Source: Cydia pomonella
Lineage: Eukaryota; Arthropoda; Insecta; Lepidoptera; Tortricidae
Direction: 5' to 3'
Length of the DNA: 64,000 nucleotides
Assembly: GCF_033807575.1 (NCBI RefSeq)
Contig: NC_084711.1
Coordinates: 6,200,001-6,264,000, forward strand
The position numbers were made by a program, and so were the translations under genes. This document shows, one piece after another, positions 12,001 to 24,000 of the stretch (the first letter of the stretch is position 1; every line of letters begins with the position of its first letter). A model generated the notes under the pieces. The model did no database searches. It saw only the letters and a list, made by a program, of their open reading frames with translations, and was not told the DNA's origin.

Positions 12001-15000
12001 TCCATTTTACGATAAAAATATAAGACGATAATTGACAAATTCATTAGGGTGACCAAGATGTCGGCACGATGTGAATCAGTTTACACAATTCTTATTACGT
12101 ACTTAAGTATGTTTACTAATTAGGCATGTCTTTATTTCGGCATGATTAAATTGGTGGAATAATAGCTATTACAGAATAATTAATTGCCAAAATTGAAATC
12201 CAAAGTCCTTAAACATTCCAGACTTACGTTTATACATATATTTTAATACTGAAACGGTTTTACTAACTATTTACATACTTATACGTAATCGATTCGATAT
12301 AGGTTGGACACACATTTCCGTCCGTTGAAAACTACGATGAGTTGATGACGCTTACGCTTTAAGAGCCCATCAACGTGCTCACTAGCGCCACTGCTAAATA
12401 ATGGTGATTATTTAAATTTAACGATAGATATTTAAAAAGGGGGGCCGCTACGTACTACCTACGCTTTGTACCATTTATTAATAGGGCTGTTTCCAATTTT
12501 TTTTAACGCTTGTATTACGTTCTATATTAACCTAAAAGTTGCCCTAAAATTCAACTTTTAAACTAAAAACGGCTTTAAATATGTTAAATTAACAAAATAT
12601 ATTATGACAGATGCTTTCGCGCCCAAAACGCTCTTTGAAAATTGTGTGACGTCACAGTTTACGGTTTGACACATAACTTCATACACACGTAGAAGATACG
12701 AACTGACAACTGACATTTGTCATTTGTTGTCTATCGCCTAACTGTCAATAGTGTCAATCCGAGAGTTGTGACGTCATCAGAATCTTCAATGACGTTTCGA
12801 GTTTGGTCACGTGACGTGTGCCAAAAGATATTTTAAATTCAATATTTACAAAAATATGGTCATTACAGGTCCCCTAAAAGTAGTTTAACATGTTCTTATA
12901 ATCTAAAATAATTTATTGGGATACAATTCTGCCCTAAGATTTGTAGATGGAAACAACCCTATTTTCAAACATATTTCCGGCATCGTAACACCTTAAGTTT
13001 TTTAATTAGAAAATATAAATCTCATCCACATGGAATCCAGTTATAAGTATGTGTAAGTGAGAACGAATATCGACAGTCGAAAAATCGGATATCGTTAGTG
13101 TTGTGTGTCGACCAGCGATTGATAATAAACATAGATGACGAATTAGCTCTGCAAAATGACCCCACACACATTGTGCCGATTTGTGCCAAAGCGGGCAGGG
13201 CGTCATCATTGTGCCGCGGAGCTGTTTAGTTTGCAAATGGCACGCTGTCACAGTCATAGTAAGAAGTATTCAAATTATATCTTTAACAAAATAAATATGC
13301 CTTATTGTGTGGATAAATGATGTGCTAGTCGTTCCAACAAACACTGGAAAAAATATTGGATTACCTTTTACGTGTAGTTTAACTAGGATCATATTATATT
13401 GATTTCTCTTGATCATAAGGGCTCCTCTACGTGATGGCCCATCGTACGCCAGTCTAAGGGACGTAGCTATGCAGTGGAATGAGATAGCAATATCACTTGC
13501 TCCCTCTAACGCATAAATACGTCCCTTGGACTGGCCTATGCTGGAGGAGCCATAACAGGTTTTATATGGGGACGATGTTATGCATTTTAAACAACCATTG
13601 ATATTTGGAAACTTTCATTTTAAATTTGTTCAGGGTGTTGTTTTGATAATTTAAATTTGTAATAGTAAATACGAATCGTCGTTCTAGGTGGCGCTTTTTT
13701 ATGTGTACATTTTTACTAAGTTCTTGTATCTCGCTGCTATTCATAACATAACATATCCTTAAATTCGCGGACGGCTGGACCGATTTGGCTAATTGTAAGT
13801 TTGGTATTGGGATATTTCTAGGTACAGGGATGGTTTGAATGGTGAAAAAATATGGAAAGAATGCGAGGAAAATAATAAAAACAATTATGTTATTTTCCCA
13901 TATAATCTGAGGGCCTACTGCGAACCACATTCGACGTGTTACCTCTCTGTCGCACTTGTAAATTCGTACGTAAGTGTGACAGGGAGGCAACACGTCGAAC
14001 GTAGTTCTCGGTAGGCCCTCAGTTCCTACAACGACGTGTTCGTTACGAATTTCTGTATGTTTGCTCTGACCAAGGTGAAAATCGATATCTGAGGATTCGA
14101 GCGGACCTTTATTATGAATCTGAGGTCAAAAATTAACCAAACGCCCGCCATCTTGGATTTCTGCATTTTTTCTTTGATCACAATGAAAATCGATATCTGA
14201 GGATCCGAGCGGCCCAAAATTATGATTGGCAGCACCTTGGCAGGTTATTCGTATAAAGATACAAGAAAATTTCGTCCTTATGGCAAGTGACAAAGTGGGA
14301 CATTTTGCTGGTTTCGGTCACATAGACTCCATTTTCTATACCTTTAATAAAACGCTGCCGTCGCCTATAAGTATATATAAGTAATTATTTATTCACTATA
14401 CATTAGTATACAAAATTACTCGACTACTCTTTATTTCATTATATTTATCTACTTTTTATTTTATTATTATTGATTGTTCTCGTTCTACTTTTATGTGTAT
14501 CCAAAATTCTCATATTGCTACTGTTAATATTGATTTGTCTTTCACCTGTTAGTGTTTGATCCTTTCGCATTTTCTCAAAGGTTAGCTGGAAGAGATCCCT
14601 TTTAGGGATAAGTTCGCCTTTTGTTTTGTTTTGTTTTGTCTGTTTTTTGTTAACCTGTTTATGTGCAATAAAGTGACATACATACATAGATACTTACATA
14701 CAAATATACATTACTTTCAAAGGTATCACCCTTAAGCACTTATAATTTATACAGTACAAGCCTTGCTCAGTTGGGGACTAGAGTATTTTTAAAACAGGTT
14801 GGGTACGGTGATAGGTGTTACCTCGATACAATTTATAATCTTAAAATGCCAAATCTAGCAAAATTGTATTGAGATGATATCTGTTCTTTTCTGATCACCC
14901 TTTCTGTTTGAAAAATACTATAAGTGATAGACGTCAGATGCCGAATGAGTGACAACTTGACTTGACCAGTGTCATAGCCGTCATAAATCCATCATGTATC

Positions 15001-18000
15001 ATGATGGCGTAGTACACTATCCTGTACTTGTTGTTTTCGTATTTACGTTTTAAGGTATAGTAATAAATGAATGATAGACATATTTCAAGATGAGAATGTA
15101 ATTGTATTAAAACGGAATACCAAATGTTGTTTAGACCTGAAGTATTACCATTTCAAAACGAACATTTCTATCTCAAAATAGTTTTTTTCTACTCCCGTAT
15201 TTTTATTTGTCATTTAAAGGGTCGTGCACACATCTTTAAAACCCTACCTTATAGTTGTCAAGACAAGTCTTTAGTCTATTCCCCAAAAACGCATTTGTGC
15301 ATACACGCAGTATCTTTTTGGCACTTTTCGATACTTCGTCTAATGACCACTTAACAGATATTGTATGAAATACATTGTTGCCAACCTTATTTTAAATGTC
15401 ATCTCTGACAAATAAGTGAACCATAGACAAGATTTTTTAATTTCATTGCTCATTTTCCCGCCCGTAACCTCCATTCTTTGCTACTTCTTGAATGTGGTTA
15501 TTGTGGTTGTCGAATAAAAACTTAACTTTCGTGTTAAAAACAGTGTCTTTCAATTTAAAATGGATGAAGTGAAGAAAACTTAGTGTCTACGCCTGAAGAA
15601 ATAGTGATGGCCCAAGAAGTCACTAAAAATTTGCTGCCTTCAAAAGCACGATAGATTACATGAAAAATATATGTTAAATTTACTGTATTATTTCAAAGTA
15701 AGTGCTTGGTCGTAGAAAAAGTATTGTATGCAACGTTGTTAAACTGAGTCCAAAAAGACTCGTGGCGTCTTTATTAACAATTTTCGGCTTCGCCTCAAAT
15801 TGTTATTCATGCCACTCGCCTTTTTTGACCTCTCTTAAACAACGGTTGCATAAAATACTATAAATTCAATACTCGTATTAATGAATGGGACTGCTTTTTT
15901 TATAAGTATGATTATTTAAACTAAGAATTTAAATGTTGTATTTCAAATTAGTAGTAAATTATTTACTTACGTGTATTATTTTGCCAATAATATATTTACT
16001 ATTTATGGAATATTTCATTTTACTGGCAACACAGTGGTAGATTTGATGGAATTTAATTATGAATTAGGGTATAGCACAACTATATGATCCTACCATCTAT
16101 TATTGCTGCTCCTGTGCTATTATATCTACTGAAAACTTGATTGTAACTATTTCTAAACTATGGTTGACCATCATATATTTAAATAAAAAACAGTCTTATC
16201 TGTAGATACATTTAAAGTAGGTACCTCTACCAATAGGCTATAAGCCTGCTTAGATAAGTTTAGTATCGTTAATAAAAGTAACATTTCCGGTTGGTGCTCG
16301 ATTAAGGTACCTATATTGTTATCGCTTTGTTGACACAAGAGCGATATATCCGGTACACTGACGTGTTCAGGATACTTAAATCAACATTACCAACATATGT
16401 TACACCATTGCCACCAGGGCTATAACCATGAACATCAAACTTAGCAAATCGTGGTCATCTGTCCCTGTCACTCTAATTACGCCTTCATTGGAGTAAAAGA
16501 GAAAGATCCCCGCAATTTGCGAATTTCGGTTTGCGCGGTAGGCTCTCTGACTACCACACCTACATTTAAAATCTAAGGGTAGGTACAAATCCAACCTGTA
16601 ACTGAGTGTTGAAACATCTAGCTAACAGGCCAATTCCAACAATATAATGTGATACTAATCTAACACGGATCTGACTTAATTTCAATATGAGATGGTTCCA
16701 TCCAAATTGGATGATCCAATTCAATCTTCTTTAGAGGACCTGTTGAATTGCGCAATTTGCGCATTAGTTAGGTACTTGGAGGATTTAACTGGAGACGCCT
16801 TGTCTGTAATTTTCTGTACAAAACAGTCCGCCGATTTTAGCGGGGGAGGGGAACGTCAAATGTATGTAACGTACAAATAGCTATATCAGAATTCAGATAA
16901 ACGTCAGTCCATACAATACATATGAGCATATGAACATTGTCCGAGGTTTTCGACAGAGAGGACTCTTAAAGGCGACTCCAGTGTCCAGTTGTTAAATCCT
17001 CCAAGAGTAGATATGTCAACCTTCAACCAAAAACGTCACTTTGGACAATGACAGATCAGTATCAGATAAAAACAAATAAACAAAAATAAATAAATCATTA
17101 TCATATCAGTATCACATTGGAAAGAGATTTAATAACTAAAACCTTTTAGCCTAGCCTATCTAGACGTATACATAACTAGAAAGGGGAAATATAAACTAAC
17201 CGTATTGACCTAACCTACATACCTATTGCGTTGCGTACCAGTATCATCAAGGTACCCTTATTATGATTTAAATTAAGAGCACGCTCTCCTTATTGTTTCG
17301 AGCGAGGACAAGCGGAGGGCATGTTGATGCAACTTAAATAGGTCTACTGCTAGTGCTAGTACTAGTGAGTGTCGATTGTAGTTAGTTACTACCTACTTAC
17401 TAAGAGTAGATAATAAAGCGCTTCACACACCTTACTTAATTCAGGATCCTAAATGACCTAGTTATCACTGTCATCATGTTGTTTAGCAAGTAAGCATTGT
17501 AGTCTGACTGTGCAAATTGTTTACAATTTTGCTTAGGATCCTAGTTAGGACAACTGAATTAAGTACTTAAGGTGTGTGAAGCGTTTAAGGTACGTAGGTT
17601 ATTTAAGGAAGCTGGAAGGTAAACATTGTTTCTGCAATGTACCTACGTGCAAACTAAGACCCCTTATCATATGATAATATGACGGTTTATAATATTATAC
17701 ATTAAGAATGCCTTATAATATTATATTTAAGTAATTAGGTTTATGAATCGCCAGTTGTGTTGCCTATGGTACGTACTTGAGTAGCTGATCAACCTGGTAC
17801 GTGTCTCCTTTCTTTCTCTTTTTCTATATATTGTTTGTTATTGAGATGGATAAAATAATCAAAATCAGAATATATTGTATTTCATTTCTTAACTAATGGG
17901 TCTGTAGACATTCATCTTCCTCCCGGGGCACCTAAGTGGATCAAACCTTCACTTCGCATATAATATTAGTTCTCACACCTGAATATTCGCTAACGGGTAT

Positions 18001-21000
18001 TGCACTATTTACGGTAGTGATAACAGATACTCGCCGTACACTGGTACATACACCTATAATATTACTTAACGTCATGCAGCAGATATCTGTGAAACTTCCC
18101 ATACCAACAGTTAAATTTTGCGAAACGATGATTCATTCAATCATTCAGGCGGTTTGGTGCAACTGACCCTTACTTATCTCACAGAAGTTATGAGATGACC
18201 ACGGGACAACACGATAACTGTTACCGTTACGGATCTATTGGGTATTAAAAGCTGATACGAAATACAGCACTAATTCGCCTTCCTGCATAGATACAACACA
18301 TCCCTGTGGTATGGAATTGTAGGTATGCTGTTGTATCGCTGTTCTATCGTTCTGAGCTATGTTACGCATCTGTTGTGGCGCTAAGATTAACAGACGCCCT
18401 ACCACAAAAAACTAAATTTCTTAATCTGCCTCTCTATCGCTTGGATTTTGTTTTTCGTGTTAAGCCCTCAGCAGTCCTTCAAATGTTGGTGAAACCTGCC
18501 CCGTCAACATGCAATATTCACCTGCTATCTTTAGGCTTGTCGTGCGGCGCGTGCGGCGGGGGCATGTAGCAGGGCGGCGAGTAAGGCGGCGCGTGCGGCG
18601 GGTACGCGGGCGGCGGGGGGTACGCGCCGCACTGGTACTGGTAGCCGCCGTAGCCGGCCGCCGCCGCCGCCGCCGCGTAGTCGGGCTGCCCGAGGCCGTA
18701 GCCGGCCACTGGGTGGGGGCTGACGCCACCATAACCTGCGAAAATTGTTGTTTTGAGATCTTTGTTTAAAGGACTTAAAGTTGCTCAGGCAAAAAAGTGT
18801 GGCTCCATAACACATAACATAACTTTTATCGTATTTACAAATTGAGGGTTGAGCTGGTATTGGCCAAGCCACGTGTGTGAAAAAGGGGCGTGCCATGGAG
18901 TCACAGCTCTTAGCGAGTGCTGTCTTTGTATTCTTAATTTATGCTCTGTATAGCCTTTTTCCTTTTAAGAGCGTCACAACTGGGCTGACAAGCCCTACTT
19001 ACTAAATATGAGTTGACCAACCTAGCTTCCGACGTTCCAATGTCGCACTGACCATGGTCTGGGCGCAATACAGTTGGAGGCAAACCACCAATTAGTATAG
19101 GTAGTGTCCGACCGAAACATTATTTTTATGCCGAAACCAAATGTGTCGGACATTACCGAAAAGGTAGAATGTTTCGGCACGGCTGAAAGTTCGAAAGTAT
19201 TTTGGCTGAAACCGAACCTTCGGCCGAAATATAATTTTTATGCCAAAATCTACCGAAACTGTACTTCGGTCGGTTGATCACTACAATTCAGTGCCTACTA
19301 TGATGTGACTGTGCAGTAGTCTCTTTAACTGCTAGTCTGCTACTATACATCTACACGCATACAAATAAAAAAGTAATTGTAAGTTGTTTTGTAGTATAGA
19401 GTAAAAGAAATAACAGGAAAAACGTATTATCTTAAGTTGTGTTAATAAATTACGAAACTGGTTTATCTTACCCAGGGTAAACTATGCAATTTTCAATCTT
19501 TAGTAAATATCGAGATTACAGCGTCGCGTTCTTTATTTTTCGAAATGTATCTCATCCAAAGTTTCTATTACATCATTAGTCGACGTAGAGAATAATTATA
19601 ATTTAATTTTAAACACATGTGCACCCGATGGCAAAGTTGAACCGCGTCGTCGATCAGTTACCGCATGCTTAGACCAATAGTGGGACCGGATTTTTGCCCT
19701 ATAAGTTTCGATAATTCTAAAGAGTGAAAAGTGATGTTTATCTGGTATGGGACATATTTTTAAGCATATTTGTAATATATGAAGAAAATTTAGAACGAGC
19801 GTTATATATAAATAAGGTATTTATGTATTTTTATTGATGAATTTTGAATATTGAATTAAAGTACAAAATTTAATATGTAATATGTATATTATGTATGAGG
19901 CCTTATGCTATCAAATTTTTAGAAAAAAAATCAACGTGCTACTTTGTCAAACTCAAATTAGCTTATTATTTTGTCAATATTGAATTAAAGTTTGAAAAAT
20001 CCACAATATCATATCTAAATTCTTAAGTTAATAGGCAAGGCAAAAAATTAGAAGAATAGGATATGTGCTTTACAATTAATATGCGTTTTTTGTCCTGTAA
20101 GATCTAATATTGAATTAAAGTCCGTAGAGATAAGTCTATTACTATAAAATAATATATGCAGCCATTTTATGGAAAGGTAGAAATATCTGTGTGTAGCTTG
20201 CATTGTAATAGTAAAATCAACTTAAAAAGGCGCGAAATTCATAACCACGCCGCGCTGGTCCGTCAACATGTCGGCTCGGCGCGCGGAAGCCTATCGTAGC
20301 CGACCTAGTGAGCGATAGATATCTCGCCCCGCCCGCGCCCCCCGCTCAGCTTCGCAAGCGCTGTTTGTCTTTTCTTTCAAATCATTCATTTGTTTGTTTA
20401 TCGTGCACATAAATTAGATGCGGACATTAGATGAATTTAATTATAGAATAAAAGTTATTATGACTTCAAAATGAGTGAAAAATGTTTGATATGTGTACTG
20501 TACTGTACTGACTTAGTAACAGAGAAAAAACGAGGAATTGAGCAGTTAATAACTGCGAGCAAATAATCTTTCTTGGTGATGGGAAAGTTAAATATTTCTA
20601 CGGGAAGGAGGAACTACGTTTCCATAAAAAGTGTAGATTATACATTGAGTCGAAGGCTATACCGGCGTACAAAAGACTAATGGAGGTGGCATCAGAGGGC
20701 TTACCGCGAACCACGTTCGACGTGTTGCCTCCCTGTCATACTTACGTACGAATTTACAAGTGCGACAGAGAGGTAACACGTCGAACGTGGTTCGCGATAG
20801 GCCCTCAAATGTACAGCCAAGTGACGATGATGAAAATTACATTTTAAAAACTTTTGTCTTTTGTTACCATTGTGTTAGCCGCCTGTACTTACTTTCAACA
20901 TATATTAGTAGTTTATGTTACTGCTACATAATAAAATGCATTAAAATACACGAGTGTGAGCTTAGGAAACGAACGAAGTGAGTTTCTTAAAAAGATCACA

Positions 21001-24000
21001 CGAGTGTTTTAATGCCTAATTATCTTATACCTTTAAACGAGCAATTCTTGTATATATATATTTCCGGGATCTCGGAAACGGCTCTAACGATTTTGCTGAA
21101 ATTTGGTATATGGGGGTTTTTGGGGGTAAACAATCGATCTAGATTAGTCTTATGTTTGGGAAAACGCGTGTTTTCGAGTTTTCATGCGTTTTTCTTTCGA
21201 CGCAGAATATGGTCGCTAATTTCGTGTTGCCGGCCACTGTCCGTCTGGTCCAGCGGGTTAAGACGCGGACTGCTAAACGAGTGTTACGGGTTCGAATCTC
21301 GCCTGGTGACTAACTTTTGTTTTTTTTTTTTTATATGTTAAATTTTATATATAATTTTTTAATTTTTATTGTTTTAGACAAGTTTAATTTAGTAAAAGAA
21401 TGTAGTTAAGATTATCACCTATACACCACCATATTACAATAAATAGTTAGTTATAACCGAGCAAAGCTCGGTCGCCCAGGTACTGTATAGTTATTGCAGG
21501 TAGTTCGCAATCACATTTTTAGCACAGGCATTATAAGAGAGGTATGGGCATTGTAAATGTCATCTGGCTCTGTGTGGTAGGGCACAGCACAGCGGATGTC
21601 ATTCCAGATCTAGAGCAGAACCCAACTGGGGAAGTACCTCCACCTTACAGAAAATCGCAGCCAAATAACACTAGACCCTACTCATAGTGTTGTGTTCCTG
21701 CCGGTGAGTAAGGTTGCCAGAGCTCAACGAGGGGTGGGAGGGTGTTAGGGTCGGCAACGCGCATGTAACTCCTCTGGTGTTGCAGGCGTACATAGGCTAC
21801 GGATACTGTTTACCATCAGGCAGGCCGTATGCTTGTTTGCCACCGACGTAGTATAAAAAAAAAAAAAAAAAAACACACAATTAAAATATTTCATACGACA
21901 TGTGCTAATTATTTGTCTCAGTGTAAACAAAAATATATCATAATTATGATATCAATTTTCAAATTCAAAATGGCGGACATGTTTTATAACTTATTTTAAG
22001 AAATTATGAGTAGTTTAAGACTTTAAAAAGCAAGAAATTGTTTCTTGCTTCTGTTTGTATATGTATCTGTAGTATTTGATGTTTTCATTATTTTTGAAAG
22101 TCCTCAGGGTGCCGATTACGAAAATGACATCCATTATGGAACCCAAGATGGCGGACATTCATTTTTCTTAAAAATCGGTATGGGTGTCATCTCCGAGGTT
22201 CTTCGAGGTTCCGATTACGAAAATGACGTCCATTTTGCAATCCAAGATGGCGAACATTATTTTTTCTTAAAAATCGATATGGGTGTCATCTCCGAGGTTC
22301 CTCGGGGATCCGATTACGAAAATGACGTTCATTTTGAAATCCAAGATGGCGGAAATTATTTTTTCTTAAGTCGATATGGGTGTCATATGAATCCGAGGTT
22401 CCTCGGGATTCCGATTTAAAAAATGACGTCTATTTTGAAATCCAAGATGGCGGACATTAATTTTTCTTAAAAATCGATATGGGTGTCATCTCCGAGGTTC
22501 CTCGGGGTTCCGATTACGAAAATGACGTTCATTTTGAAATCCAAGATGGCGGACATTAATTTTTCTTAAAAATCGATATGGGTGTCATCTCCGAGGTTCC
22601 TCGGGGATCCGATTACGAAAATGACGTTCATTTTGAAATCCAAGATGGCGGAAATTATTTTTTCTTAAAAGTCGATATGGGTGTCATATCCGAGGTTCCT
22701 CAGGATTCCGATTACGAAAATGACGTCTATTTTGAAATCCAAGATGGCGGACATTAATTTTTCTTAAAAATCGATATGGGTGTCATCTCCGAGGTTCCTC
22801 GGGGTTCCAATTACAAAAATGACGTCAATTTTGGCGGTTCTTGTTGGTGCAGATTTCAAAAATAGAGACCATTTTAGAATTAAAGGTGGTTGATATCACG
22901 GCTACACACATCGACACCCATTTCAAAAAGTAGCGTCCGCCATATTTATTTTCAAAATAGATGCCATTTTTGAAATCCACACCCCTAAAAACCCAGAAAA
23001 CAACACCCATGACGACTTTTTCAAAAAAGTGACGTCCGCCATCTTTATTTCCAAAATGGACGTCATTTGTAAAATTAGTACACATACATCATACAACATG
23101 AAAACTAAAAACATTTCCATCCTCTTTTGGGCAGTTGTGTAAGTCTGTGATAACCCTAGGTAGGTACGAAGACCTTGAGCGGTGTCGGCATTTACGCAAA
23201 CATCAAAGGCGTCGGCCCACTGTTACTTTTTATGTTTGTTAGTCTTATGTTTGGGAAAACGCGTGTTTTCGAGTTTTCATGCGTTTTTCTTTCGACGCAG
23301 AATATGGTCACTAATTTCGTGTTGCCGGCCACTGTCCGTTTGGTCCAGCGGGTTAAGACGCGGACTGCTAAACGAGTGTTACGGGTTCGAATCTCGCCCG
23401 GTGACTAACTTTTGTTTTTTTTTATATGTTCAAGTTTATATATAATTTTTTAATTTTTATTGTTTTACACAAGTTTAATTTAGTAAAAAAAATGACCTAT
23501 GTAATAAGAGAAATCGACAATAGATGGCGTTACTCTGTGACAAGTGCTGTAAGGTTAAAATCGATTGTAAATAATAATAATAGTCAGTTCACATTTTACT
23601 TTTTAAGTTTTTGTAGATTATCACCACCATATTACAATAAATAGTTATAACCGAGCAAAGCTCGGTCGCCCAGGTACTATATTACTAACTGTACTAGGTT
23701 GCCTTTTTAACAAGTTGGTCCAGTCCATGGTTGCCTACATTTTATATAAAAATCGGTTAATCTAGGCGACCATTAACTGGACCAACTTTTTTAATACGGC
23801 AACTTTCAAATAAGCTTTCATTTGATATATCATACGATGAAATAACAAACAAAAAAACTATCCGTACGCAATCTTACAAGGCAACCTACTTGAAATGTAT
23901 CACTGTGAATTTTGTCTTACATTTATTTCTTATCAGAAATAAATAACATGAGGGTGCACATACCTTATAACGTATCTCTATATAACTATCGGTTATCAAT

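Larger units (their letters stand above)
10062..18521 (-). other. 8.5-kb intron of the MYT1-like gene
   Basis: It holds a possible internal promoter (10500-10900), MITEs at 12480-12962, 13417-13554, 13908-14022 and 17418-17583, a two-unit repeat at 14050-14230 and a possible transposon ORF scrap at 15560-15720. The rest is AT-rich, with no gene I can support. Confidence 0.75.

Noticed and set aside
15124..15354. 76-aa plus-strand ORF
   Set aside because: AT-rich, no recognisable motif, no promoter or splice context.
18509..18769. Arg-rich plus-strand ORF
   Set aside because: Shadow of the CpG-rich MYT1-like exon on the other strand.
21235..21310. tRNA gene
   Set aside because: Duplicated with flanks at 23330; cloverleaf does not close; repeat module.
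22045..22419. 124-aa plus-strand ORF
   Set aside because: Falls in the ~99-bp tandem array and is open by periodicity.
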